Below are positions 1 through 7,286 of a DNA stretch of 64,000 nucleotides, one piece after another; position 1 is the stretch's first letter; every line of letters begins with the position of its first letter. Source of the stretch: UBA5069 sp964560495 (GTDB taxonomy: Bacteria; Chloroflexota; Anaerolineae; Caldilineales; Caldilineaceae); the NCBI GenBank assembly GCA_964560495.1, contig CAZLMM010000011.1, positions 52,030 through 116,029 of the forward strand, in the 5' to 3' direction. The translations under genes and the position numbers were made by a program. The notes beneath the pieces are model-generated. The model ran no database searches, was not told where the DNA came from, and saw only the letters and a program-made list of their open reading frames with translations.

Positions 1-687
1 GTGTTGCCCGGTCAGTGGGGGCTGCCGGTCGCGTGGAATCAGGATCAATGGCGCGACGACCTGGCCGAACTGCCCGGGCTGGCCGACCTGGCTGTGCAAT
101 TGGGTTGCCGGCGCACCGCCACCTGGTGTCCCTCATGGTCAGATAGCCGCGACTACGACGAGAATTATCAGTGGCATCTGGAGCGGTTTCGCCCCATCGC
201 TCAGGCGTTGCGTGAATACGGGTGCAGCCTCGGCATTGAGTTCCTGGGTCCCAAGTCTCTGCGCGCCCACCACAAGTTTGAGTTCATGTACACCCTGGGC
301 GAGATGATGCAGTTGGCGACGGACATGGGAACGGGCAATGTGGGACTGTTGCTGGACGCCTGGCATCTCTACACGTCGGGCGGAACGCTGGACGACCTGG
401 ATACAATTACGGCGGCGGACATCGTGGCGGTGCACATCAACGATGCGCCGGCCGGCATTCCCATCGACGACCTGGCCGACAATGTGCGTTGCCTGCCCAT
501 GGAGACCGGCGTGATCGACCTGGTGGGTTTCATGGGCAAGCTGGCTGCCCTGGGCTATGACGGCCCGGTGACGACCGAGCCGTTCAACCAGCGCATCAAC
601 GCCATCGCCGCCGCAGACCCCTTTGCAGCGGTGCAGGAGGTGTCCCAGGCCATGGATCGGTTGTGGCAGGCCAGTGGGCTTGGTTAG
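1..687 (+). CDS. Sugar phosphate isomerase/epimerase (5'-truncated by window edge)
   Basis: This is the C-terminal part of a xylose-isomerase-like TIM-barrel protein (AP endonuclease 2 superfamily). Members isomerise or epimerise sugars, often beside sugar importers. Visible family features are the strand 'LGIEFLGPK' with its metal-binding Glu (about residue 80), 'GLLLDAWHLYTSG' with Asp and His ligands, 'VHINDAP', and the C-terminal 'YDGPVTTEPFN' with a last Glu ligand. Family members are usually 260-300 residues, so 228 residues starting at base 1 implies the true start lies upstream. The gene converges on the sugar permease operon with one base between the stop codons. The substrate cannot be told from sequence. 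Confidence 0.85.
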   Translation: MLPGQWGLPVAWNQDQWRDDLAELPGLADLAVQLGCRRTATWCPSWSDSRDYDENYQWHLERFRPIAQALREYGCSLGIEFLGPKSLRAHHKFEFMYTLGEMMQLATDMGTGNVGLLLDAWHLYTSGGTLDDLDTITAADIVAVHINDAPAGIPIDDLADNVRCLPMETGVIDLVGFMGKLAALGYDGPVTTEPFNQRINAIAAADPFAAVQEVSQAMDRLWQASGLG

Positions 688-688
688 C

Positions 689-1513
689 TCATCCTTTGAC
701 AGCCCCGGCAGTCAACCCGGAAATGAATGTACGCATGGTGATGAAAAAGAGCGCGACCATGGGCAGTGCGGCCAGAACGCCGGCTGCCATCCCTGCGCCA
801 GGTTCTGGGCGGGCAAAGTCATTGAAGATGATGAGCGCCAGGGCAGCGGTGCGCGCCTGCGTAGCGTTCGCCACCAACGATGGCCAGGCGTAGTCATTCC
901 AGATCAGCCAGACCTGAAAGATGGCCATGGCTGCAATGACCGGCATGGAGAGCGGCGCCGCCACATGCCAGAACTGGCGCAACACCGATGCTCCATCCAC
1001 AGTCGCCGCGTCGAACATCTCTTGCGGCAGCTCCAGAAAAAAGGTGCGCAGCACCACAATCGCCAGCGCCTGTTGGGCGCAGTAAGGCAGGATCAGCGCC
1101 CAGAGCGTGTTGTGGAGATTCTGGCTGATGATGATCTGGTAGGTGGGCACCAGCAGCACTGTGTTGGGGATAAAGAGCAGCATGAGGATCAGGAAAAAGA
1201 GGATGTCGCGACCTGGGAAACGGAAGCGTGCAAAGACGAAGGCCGAGAGCGTAGCCATCGTCAGGCTTGCACTCGTCGCTGCCAGAGCAACGATCATATT
1301 GTGCAACAGTGGGTCGCGCATGAACTTCCAGGCCAGCGCGTAATTCTGGAAGTTCATGGGGAAAGTCAACCCCATGGGGGCAACGTTGAATTGATAGACA
1401 TCCTTGACCGACAACGACAGTAAAGTGATGAGTGGCACAAAGGTGAGCGCTGCCAGCAATATCAGCAACGCATGAATGAAGAATTGTCCTCCGTGCAGAC
1501 TAAGCCGGCGCAT
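689..1513 (-). CDS. Carbohydrate ABC transporter permease, MalG type
   Basis: Inner-membrane permease of a CUT1-type sugar importer, 274 residues. It has an N-terminal membrane segment (about residues 12-34), further hydrophobic helices, and the ATPase-contact EAA loop 'ELPQEMFDAATVDGASVLRQFW', followed by 'IAAMAIFQVWLIWNDYAWP', which is typical of MalG proteins. The ATG at 1513 is preceded by a GGAGG site, and its first bases overlap the stop codon of the upstream permease (ATGA), indicating translational coupling. The reading frame stays open far upstream, but that part is a shadow of the MalF-type gene. No ATPase gene lies nearby, so the system probably uses a shared MsiK/MalK-type ATPase encoded elsewhere. 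Confidence 0.93.
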   Translation of the reverse strand: MRRLSLHGGQFFIHALLILLAALTFVPLITLLSLSVKDVYQFNVAPMGLTFPMNFQNYALAWKFMRDPLLHNMIVALAATSASLTMATLSAFVFARFRFPGRDILFFLILMLLFIPNTVLLVPTYQIIISQNLHNTLWALILPYCAQQALAIVVLRTFFLELPQEMFDAATVDGASVLRQFWHVAAPLSMPVIAAMAIFQVWLIWNDYAWPSLVANATQARTAALALIIFNDFARPEPGAGMAAGVLAALPMVALFFITMRTFISGLTAGAVKG

Positions 1514-2472
1514 CAACGTTCCTCCTGTCGGCGACGCAAGGTAAAACTCGCCAACGACACGACCAACAGCACGGTGAAAAGGAGCGTGCCAATGGCCGAG
1601 CCATAGCCCAGGTCCAAGTCGTTGCGGATGGCGCGATACATTTGTAAACCAGGTACAAGCGTACCGCTGGTGCCGGGACCGCCGTTGGTCATGATGAGCG
1701 GCGCATCGAAGGAACGGACAAAGTAGATGACCGTCAGTGTTACCAACAAGAGGGTTTGCGGACGGATGAGCGGCAGCTCGATGCGAAAGAAACGCCGCAG
1801 CGCACCGCAGCCATCCACCCTGGCCGCGTCGATGATCTCGATCGGGATCGATTGGAGCGCGGCCAGGTAGATGAGGAAGTTGATGCCTGCCACCCAAGGG
1901 AATCCCACAAAGATGATCGACCAGAGCGCGGTAGCTGGATCGCCCAGCCAGGCGCGGGCAAGCTCGCCCAGGCCGAACAGCCGCAGCATATAGTTGAACC
2001 CCCCATCCATCCCATAGAACCAACGCCAGACAAAGACGACAACCGTTGTCGGGACGACAATGGGCAGCACGAAGGCCACGCGCCACCAATACTGACCGCG
2101 CATGACTCTGTTGACCAGCGCGGCCCCTATGAGCGGCAGCGTCAGCGTGATCGCTACCTGGGAGAGGACGATCAGCGCCATGTTTCGCCACGAGGTCAGC
2201 GTGGCCGGATCGCTAAAGAAGCGCGCGTAGTTGCTCCAGCCAACCCACACCGTGCGCTTGATATCCCAATAGGTGAACGAGTGGTAGATGCCGGAGAAAA
2301 GCGGGTAGTAGTAGAAGGTGATAGCAAAGAGGAAAGTAGGCAGCAGCAGAACATAGAGGAGGGCGCTGCGGCGGACCCCGCGCAGTGCGATCTTCATGCG
2401 GCCGGGCCGGGAAACGCGTTTGGTTTCCGCCCCGGCCGCAATCGAAGCAGTGAGTGATTTACCGCTCGCCAT
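1513..2472 (-). CDS. Carbohydrate ABC transporter permease, MalF type
   Basis: Partner permease of the CUT1 sugar importer, 319 residues with six predicted membrane helices. The first follows a basic N-terminus ('RSALLYVLLLPTFLFAITFYYYPL'). The EAA loop is 'SIPIEIIDAARVDGCGALRRFF', and the C-terminal region 'SAIGTLLFTVLLVVSLASFTLRRR' is typical of the family. It overlaps the downstream MalG-type gene by four bases and follows the solute-binding lipoprotein gene by 19 bases, giving the classical binding protein-MalF-MalG order in one operon on the minus strand. Confidence 0.93.
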   Translation of the reverse strand: MASGKSLTASIAAGAETKRVSRPGRMKIALRGVRRSALLYVLLLPTFLFAITFYYYPLFSGIYHSFTYWDIKRTVWVGWSNYARFFSDPATLTSWRNMALIVLSQVAITLTLPLIGAALVNRVMRGQYWWRVAFVLPIVVPTTVVVFVWRWFYGMDGGFNYMLRLFGLGELARAWLGDPATALWSIIFVGFPWVAGINFLIYLAALQSIPIEIIDAARVDGCGALRRFFRIELPLIRPQTLLLVTLTVIYFVRSFDAPLIMTNGGPGTSGTLVPGLQMYRAIRNDLDLGYGSAIGTLLFTVLLVVSLASFTLRRRQEER

Positions 2473-2491
2473 TAGCCCCTCAGATGTCGCC

Positions 2492-4045
2492 TCACCACGA
2501 TTCGGCGCCCCATTCTGGGTGCTGAAGGATGGCGTTATCCGCCTGCTGGTCGAGGAAGGCCTGGTACTTTTCCAGCGTTTGCTCCAGATCGGCGTTGCCC
2601 GTCAGGTAGTCCTGCAAGATCTGCGTTTCCTGCACAACAATGGCAGGGCCAAAGACCTCATTGGCATTGAGTCCGCTGACCATATTGTTCACCGTCGGCG
2701 GCTCAAGGAAGCCGCGGTAACGCTGGAGCTTCACTGCATCGCCAGGGATAACCTCTTCCAGCGGCGTACCTGGCTCGAAGCACGGGATCGACTGCTTGCT
2801 GCACCAATACTCCATGGCCTGGGGGCTGGTGATATACTGGAGCAGGTCGCGCGCCAGCTCGAGCTTCCCGTTATCCACGGTGGTCGTGGGGATGAAAAGA
2901 TATTGAGACCCCTGCCCGGCCCCTGAATTGCCCAGGCGGCGCGGCGTCTCACCATCTTTCATGGCCGGCAGATAGAAAGTGCCCCAATCGAAAGTCATGT
3001 TTGGATCAGACTCATAGATGCCCATGAGCAGACGCACTGTGGGGAAGAAAGCAATCTTGCCCTGGGCAAAAAGATTGCCCGGCGGCGACGGCGCCAGATA
3101 ACCTTCATGGAAGTACGCTGACCACTTTTTCAGTTCCTCGAAGGTTTGGGCAACGCCTGAGTGTTGCGCCGACCAGTGACCCTGCTTGATGCACCATACG
3201 GCCTCCTTTTGCGAGATATGGCCGTCTTGGGGTTCATCCACCTGACCGTCGCACTGCTCCACCACATCCGCCATCAACTGGTCGCTCAATAGGACGACAT
3301 ACCAAGTGAAGATGTAACCGTCCGTCCCCGTCGTTGGCATGTAGAATGGCTGAATGCCCGCATCTTTGAGCTTCCCCATCACCTCGTAGAATTCACTCCA
3401 AGTTTGGGGCAACTCCTCGACGCCGGCCTGTTCGAGCAGGTCTTTGTTGTAGAGCACGGCTGTGTCGCCCAGATCGCCGGAGTAGGTGGTGGCCACCATG
3501 AGCACCTTATCTCCCACCGTCACATTGCGCAACGCGACCTGGTCGAGCGGAAAGTCGTCGCGCCAGGTTGGGTTGTCGCTGTAGGGATTCGGCGCAGCCA
3601 AGTCGGCAGTGAAGTCATATTGTAGTTCGGGGTCAAGCTGCGCCGCTGAAGGGAAGTACTGCATGACCACATCCGCCAAAGTTTGCGAACGCAAATTGGT
3701 GGAGATGTAGCCGAAACGCTCCGGCACAGTGCCCAACATGGGCTGGTAGGTGACTGTCACTTTGGGATGAAGCGCTGCCCACTGCTGAATTAGCTCGTGG
3801 AGAGCATACGAGGGGTGGTTTGGGTCGGCGGTGATGTCGCCCCAGGTGTTGATAACCAACTCGCCGCTCAGATCCGATACCGGCTCGACCGCTTCTTCTG
3901 CAGCCGGAGCTGCGGTTGCGCTGGCTTCCGCAGCTGGCGCTGCATCTGGCGGCGGCGTCACCACGCCGCAGGCAGCAAGAACGACGAGTGAGAAAACGAG
4001 TCCGAGCGCCCAAAAGACGCCGCGCACAGAGAGTTGTCTATTCAT
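2492..4045 (-). CDS. Extracellular sugar-binding lipoprotein (ABC importer)
   Basis: Family 1 solute-binding protein of the importer, 517 residues. It begins with a lipoprotein signal peptide whose lipobox is 'LAAC' (cysteine near residue 26), followed by an Ala/Pro/Glu-rich linker and a mature domain starting 'GELVINTWGDIT'. Typical elements are 'DVVMQYFPSAA', 'AVLYNKDLLEQAGVEELPQTWSEFYEVMGKLKDAGIQPFYMP' and a C-terminal 'LARDLLQYITSPQAMEYW'. The start at 4045 is preferred over longer readings because a strong AAGGAGAAGG site precedes it and the signal peptide begins there. It is first in the minus-strand operon and lies behind a near-consensus promoter. Confidence 0.93.
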   Translation of the reverse strand: MNRQLSVRGVFWALGLVFSLVVLAACGVVTPPPDAAPAAEASATAAPAAEEAVEPVSDLSGELVINTWGDITADPNHPSYALHELIQQWAALHPKVTVTYQPMLGTVPERFGYISTNLRSQTLADVVMQYFPSAAQLDPELQYDFTADLAAPNPYSDNPTWRDDFPLDQVALRNVTVGDKVLMVATTYSGDLGDTAVLYNKDLLEQAGVEELPQTWSEFYEVMGKLKDAGIQPFYMPTTGTDGYIFTWYVVLLSDQLMADVVEQCDGQVDEPQDGHISQKEAVWCIKQGHWSAQHSGVAQTFEELKKWSAYFHEGYLAPSPPGNLFAQGKIAFFPTVRLLMGIYESDPNMTFDWGTFYLPAMKDGETPRRLGNSGAGQGSQYLFIPTTTVDNGKLELARDLLQYITSPQAMEYWCSKQSIPCFEPGTPLEEVIPGDAVKLQRYRGFLEPPTVNNMVSGLNANEVFGPAIVVQETQILQDYLTGNADLEQTLEKYQAFLDQQADNAILQHPEWGAESW

Positions 4046-4084
4046 TTTTCCTTCTCCTTGTGGAAACCTGCAAATCGCTTTCGC

Positions 4085-4113
4085 ATTATAACACCAGGCC
4101 TGACAAATGTCAA
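4085..4113 (-). promoter_or_regulatory. Sigma70-type promoter of the sugar importer operon
   Basis: Read on the minus strand, TTGACA (4108-4113) is followed after exactly 17 bases by TATAAT (4085-4090). The -10 is extended by an upstream TG (TGTTATAAT). Transcription would start near 4078, about 33 bases before the lipoprotein start codon. The -35 overlaps the inverted repeat at 4101-4112, so a bound repressor would block it. Confidence 0.8.
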
Positions 4114-4160
4114 TATAAGAAAAAAAATTGAAAGACAATTGACAGAAAAACGAAAGTCAA
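4101..4160. promoter_or_regulatory. Putative DeoR-type operator repeats between divergent promoters
   Basis: The 128-base gap between the importer operon and the deoR-type gene carries several related motifs. TGACA-AA-TGTCA (4101-4112) is an inverted repeat over the minus-strand -35. The direct repeats GAAAGACAA (4130-4138) and GAAAGTCAA (4152-4160) have starts 22 bases apart, about two helical turns, and lie around the plus-strand -35. DeoR-family proteins commonly bind spaced repeats as tetramers. The assignment to this regulator is inferred from position. Confidence 0.55.
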
Positions 4161-4167
4161 CTACAAT
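4139..4167 (+). promoter_or_regulatory. Sigma70-type promoter of the deoR-type gene, probably giving a leaderless mRNA
   Basis: TTGACA (4139-4144), a 17-base spacer, then TACAAT (4162-4167). A start seven bases past the -10 falls on the A of the ATG at 4174. No Shine-Dalgarno sequence precedes that ATG or the next in-frame ATG at 4195, which suits a leaderless transcript. Confidence 0.7.
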
Positions 4168-4173
4168 CGACAT

Positions 4174-4953
4174 ATGGCAGCCATTCTAGCGAATATGCGA
4201 AAAGATAAGATTCTTGCCCACCTCCGCGACAATAGCGCGGCCACGGTCTCCGAGTTAAGTGAACTGTGCGACGTCTCTGAAGTGACGATTCGCCAGGACT
4301 TGAATGCGCTGGCTGTTGAGGGGATGCTGGTGCGCACGCGAGGCGGCGCAATGCTTTCGGGTCGAGCCGCCACCGATTTCAGTTACGCCACCCGTATGGC
4401 GATCAACGCCGAGGCCAAACAGCGCATTGGCGACGCGGCCGCCGGCCTGATTCAGTCGGGCGATTCGGTGCTCGCGGACGCCAGCACAACCGCTCTCTAT
4501 GTCATGCGCTCCCTGGCTCTGCGCCACGACCTGGAAGACATCACGGTCATCACCAATGGCGTGAATGTCCTTTCAGAACTGGCGAGTCGCCTGGACATCA
4601 ACGCCTTCCTGACAGGCGGGCACTTTCGCAGCAGCAGCGCTTCGTTGACCGGCTCTTTTGCCAATGACATGTTGAACAAGATCAATGCGACCGTCGGCTT
4701 TTTTGGCGCGCGTGGCATCACGCTGACCCACGGGTTGATGGATGTGAGCGTTCAGGACGCCGATGTAAAACAGAAAATGGTCGAACGATGCCAGGAAGTC
4801 GTCATCGTTGCCGATAGCTCCAAGTTCGGCCAGGTTTCGGTGGCGACCTTTGCGCCCATCGAGCGCGTTCACCGCTTGATCACTGATGAAGGAATTCCCG
4901 CCGATATGCTCGATAGTCTGCGCCTGCGGGGGCTGGATGTCATGGTGGTCTGA
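4174..4953 (+). CDS. DeoR/GlpR-family transcriptional repressor
   Basis: Sugar-phosphate-responsive repressor of 259 residues. The N-terminal winged HTH is clear: 'RKDKILAHLRDNSAATVSELSELCDVSEVTIRQDLNALAVEGMLVRTRGGAM' (about residues 8-60). The C-terminal DeoR sensor domain has 'DSVLADASTTALYVMRSL', 'ITVITNGVNVLSEL', 'LTGGHFRSSSASLTG' and 'VIVADSSKFGQVS'. It is divergent from the sugar importer and almost certainly controls it and itself through the shared intergenic region. An alpha/beta hydrolase gene follows ten bases after its stop, probably in the same transcript. The effector is unknown. Confidence 0.93.
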   Translation: MAAILANMRKDKILAHLRDNSAATVSELSELCDVSEVTIRQDLNALAVEGMLVRTRGGAMLSGRAATDFSYATRMAINAEAKQRIGDAAAGLIQSGDSVLADASTTALYVMRSLALRHDLEDITVITNGVNVLSELASRLDINAFLTGGHFRSSSASLTGSFANDMLNKINATVGFFGARGITLTHGLMDVSVQDADVKQKMVERCQEVVIVADSSKFGQVSVATFAPIERVHRLITDEGIPADMLDSLRLRGLDVMVV

Positions 4954-4962
4954 GGGGCTATT

Positions 4963-5784
4963 ATGTCGCACAAGATGATGGTTCGTTCGGGATCGGTGGA
5001 GCTTGTGGCGGAGTCTTTCGGGGCCGGCCCCGCGCTTGTGTTTGCCCACGGTCTGACGGGAAACCGTCAGGGGGTCAAGCGTCAGTTTGCATTGCTGGCA
5101 GCCCAGTATCGCATTGTCGTCTTCGACCAACGCGGCCACGGTGAATCGACGCCTGTGTTGAGTCCGAGCGGGTATGTTGTCGAAGAAATGGCTGCGGACA
5201 TGGCTGCGGTGATGGATGCCCTGGGCATCGAGCGGGCGATTGTGGGCGGCGAGTCCATGGGAGCAGCAATCACGCTGACCTTCGCTCTGCGCCATCCCCA
5301 GCGTGTTCACAGTTTGCTCTTGACTGCGCCTGCTTTCGGCGATGCGCCCAACAGTGAAATCGCGCGCTTTCTGGCGATAGCAGATGGCATCGAAGCCTTT
5401 GGCATGGAGCGTTTTTTGGACGCCGCGCGTCAGGTATGGAAGAACGACCTGGGCTGGCCGCCCGACGTGATCGAGTACGTGGGCGGTCTGTTCAGTTCGC
5501 ACAATGCAGCAAGCCTGGCGGCGGCCATCCGCGGCGTGATGCCCTGGACGCCGCTTGTCGACATGAGTGTGCTGCGCTCACTCATGTGCCCCACCTGTAT
5601 CATCAGTTGGGACGAAGATCCACTTCATCCAGCCGCGTTGGCCGAAAGAATCGCTGACATGCTCCCTCAAGGACAGATCGTCAAGCTGCCTCCCTTGCCA
5701 GCGATCTTCCGCACTCCCCAACTGGTGGGCGATATCTACGACCGCTTCCTGACAGAGTTGAAGGCCGGCATCGGCATCGGTTGA
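4963..5784 (+). CDS. Alpha/beta hydrolase
   Basis: Soluble alpha/beta-hydrolase-fold protein, 273 residues. It shows the oxyanion region 'FAHGLTGN' (28-34), 'VVFDQRGHGEST' (52-63), and a nucleophile elbow 'GGESMG' with Ser98. An acidic residue candidate lies in 'SWDEDPLHP'. The usual C-terminal catalytic His, expected about 25-30 residues later, is not evident: the segment reads 'LPPLPAIFRTPQ'. The protein may use another His, may be inactive, or the local sequence may be in error. It follows the DeoR-type gene by ten bases and is probably cotranscribed. The substrate is unknown. Confidence 0.85.
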   Translation: MSHKMMVRSGSVELVAESFGAGPALVFAHGLTGNRQGVKRQFALLAAQYRIVVFDQRGHGESTPVLSPSGYVVEEMAADMAAVMDALGIERAIVGGESMGAAITLTFALRHPQRVHSLLLTAPAFGDAPNSEIARFLAIADGIEAFGMERFLDAARQVWKNDLGWPPDVIEYVGGLFSSHNAASLAAAIRGVMPWTPLVDMSVLRSLMCPTCIISWDEDPLHPAALAERIADMLPQGQIVKLPPLPAIFRTPQLVGDIYDRFLTELKAGIGIG

Positions 5785-5868
5785 AACCGACGTCTGGAAC
5801 GACGAAACCCACAAAGCGAGTTGGATCAAGCGCAGCGGTGCAGGCGTATACTATCGGGCATGAACCGT

Positions 5869-6204
5869 TTAGCGCACCTCGAGCCTGTTCTCAGTCGCCG
5901 GGCCGTTGCAGGTTTCGCTTGGGGGGTGACCGTCACCATGTTCCCACATCCGCCCAAAGAACCAGACGCGACTATCACCAAGAACAAACTCAGCCGGAGT
6001 GAAACTCATCTTGGAATATGGAGGCGGCGTAGGGTCTGAGGGGATATATTCTCCATCCCATCCTAGAAAACAGCCGGACCACGGCTCGCCTTTCTTGTGG
6101 AGTGCGTCCGAAAATGCTCGAACCTGGGCGAGATCTGGGAGCGCCACACAGATAGTCAAATCCTCGTATTTGAATGGGGCGATTCTAACAGTCGCACGTT
6201 TCAT
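5869..6204 (-). CDS. Hypothetical protein, 111 residues
   Basis: I do not recognise a family. The protein begins 'MKRATVRIAPFKYEDLTICVAL' and contains a Trp/Gly/Pro-rich centre ('GEPWSGCFLGWDGEYIPSDPTPPPYSK') with no signal peptide or membrane helix. It is taken as real because its ATG at 6204 overlaps, as ATGA, the restored stop of the upstream DUF4160-type gene, so the two form a small operon. DUF4160 genes often sit beside a small partner (DUF2442), but this sequence does not resemble DUF2442. The last 20 residues ('HPPSETCNGPATENRLEVR') look less protein-like, so a frame change near the end is possible. Confidence 0.55.
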   Translation of the reverse strand: MKRATVRIAPFKYEDLTICVALPDLAQVRAFSDALHKKGEPWSGCFLGWDGEYIPSDPTPPPYSKMSFTPAEFVLGDSRVWFFGRMWEHGDGHPPSETCNGPATENRLEVR

Positions 6205-6448
6205 AGCTTGTGGGCCTCTTCTTTCCACCTATCGACAATGGTTTTCTGATATAATCGGAGAATCTCCTCGATCCTGCTGAGCTCGTGTCGCGCAAATGAA
6301 CCACGCACTTGATGGCGTATTCAATCTCCGGTTCAATCCAATACTTCACTTCATTGCGCTGTTGTCTGACATGAACGTGCATCCGTTCACGCAAATCAGC
6401 GGAATAGAAAAAGATTACGACACTGCCAATTCTGAGAACTTCCGCCAC
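6201..6448 (-). pseudogene. DUF4160-family small protein, frameshifted
   Basis: Starts with GTG at 6448 after a G-rich Shine-Dalgarno. The product 'AEVLRIGSVVIFFYSADLRERMHVHVRQQ...' has the DUF4160 pattern (hydrophobic start, then 'HVHV'). In the starting frame the reading leaves the family near base 6305. In a neighbouring frame the expected end appears, 'RGSFARHELSRIEEILRLYQKTIVDRWKEEAHKL', ending at TGA 6201-6203. One lost base near 6303-6307 explains this. Either the gene is recently broken or the assembly has an indel. DUF4160 proteins have been proposed as parts of toxin-antitoxin-like pairs; that role here is only a guess. Confidence 0.7.
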
Positions 6449-6614
6449 TGATTCCCCCCATATTGCCGTGAACGTACTTAGAGCCTGTTTGATAGTTACG
6501 GGCTTTCAAGCAAGCACGGCGCCATTCCATTGGCTTCGGCGATTCTTGGCATCTATCTCCCAGGTTGTATGATATGTATGAGTTCGAGCATAGTCAAGTT
6601 TATCGTCACGGTTG

Positions 6615-6698
6615 CAAAGTGTGTTGGTGACTTTTTACACGATCACAGCCTACATGTAGGTGCCATTTGCGCGCATTATTTTGCTCCAACACACTTTG
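6615..6698. repeat. Nested inverted repeat in a 334-base gap
   Basis: The gap between the DUF4160-type gene and the ClbS-like gene (6449-6782) holds no gene. Inside it CAAAGTGTGTTGG (6615-6627) pairs perfectly with its complement at 6686-6698. A 12-base perfect palindrome, CCTACATGTAGG (6649-6660), sits near the middle of the 58-base loop. It could be a protein-binding site, a folded RNA or a small non-autonomous element. Confidence 0.6.
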
Positions 6699-6782
6699 GA
6701 ACCGAGTCAGTTTATCAGTTTTTCAGAGATGGGAGGATTCCACCAAGCCTCCTCGTTCCTTTCTGCCAGACGGAGAATCGCG

Positions 6783-7286
6783 ATGTACATGAAAACGCAT
6801 ATCCTGGCGGCGTTGCGCGAGGAGTTCGAGCAATGGGAAGCGCTTTTGGCGCGCTTGAGCGAGGCGCAGATCACGGCTCTCCTGCGCCCAGGCGAACTCT
6901 CCATCAAGGACGAGATTGCCCATTTGTGGGCGTGGCAACAGCGCACGATCTCCCGTATGGAAGGCGGTCTGCTCGACCGGGCGCCAGACCTGCCCCAGTG
7001 GTTGCCCGGCGTTGACCCCGAAGACGAAGAGAGCACGGATCGCATCAACGCATGGATCTACAAAATTCACCGCGACCTGCCCTGGGCCGAAGTGCACCGC
7101 AACTGGCGTGCGGGCTTTCAACGGCTTCTGGAGCTGGCCGCGGCGATTTCTGAACGAGAGTTGCTGGACGCAGACCGCCATCCGTGGCTGGGTGGCTACT
7201 CTCTCGCCTTCATCCTGGTGGCGTCATACGACCATCACCAGGAGCATCTGGAAAAGCTCTTGACGCGCCTGGAGGTCGATCAGTAG
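6783..7286 (+). CDS. ClbS/DfsB (DinB-like) four-helix protein
   Basis: Small cytosolic protein of 167 residues related to the DinB superfamily, best matching the ClbS/DfsB group. Evidence: the N-terminal 'MKTHILAALREEFEQWEALLARLSEAQ', 'SIKDEIAHLWAWQQRTISRMEGGL' with a conserved His, 'INAWIYKIHRDLPWAEVHRNW', and the C-terminal 'YDHHQEHLEKL'. Family members are thought to be metal-dependent enzymes; ClbS protects against colibactin by hydrolysing its cyclopropane. The substrate here is unknown. The ATG at 6783 follows GGAG by seven bases. Its 3' end overlaps the convergent dehydratase gene by seven bases. Confidence 0.78.
   Translation: MYMKTHILAALREEFEQWEALLARLSEAQITALLRPGELSIKDEIAHLWAWQQRTISRMEGGLLDRAPDLPQWLPGVDPEDEESTDRINAWIYKIHRDLPWAEVHRNWRAGFQRLLELAAAISERELLDADRHPWLGGYSLAFILVASYDHHQEHLEKLLTRLEVDQ

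Noticed and set aside
689..2191. A 500-codon open frame on the minus strand reading through both permease genes
   Set aside because: Only the part from 1513 downward codes for a membrane permease; the upstream part is an out-of-frame shadow of the MalF-type gene, and a GGAGG plus ATG at 1513 marks the real start.
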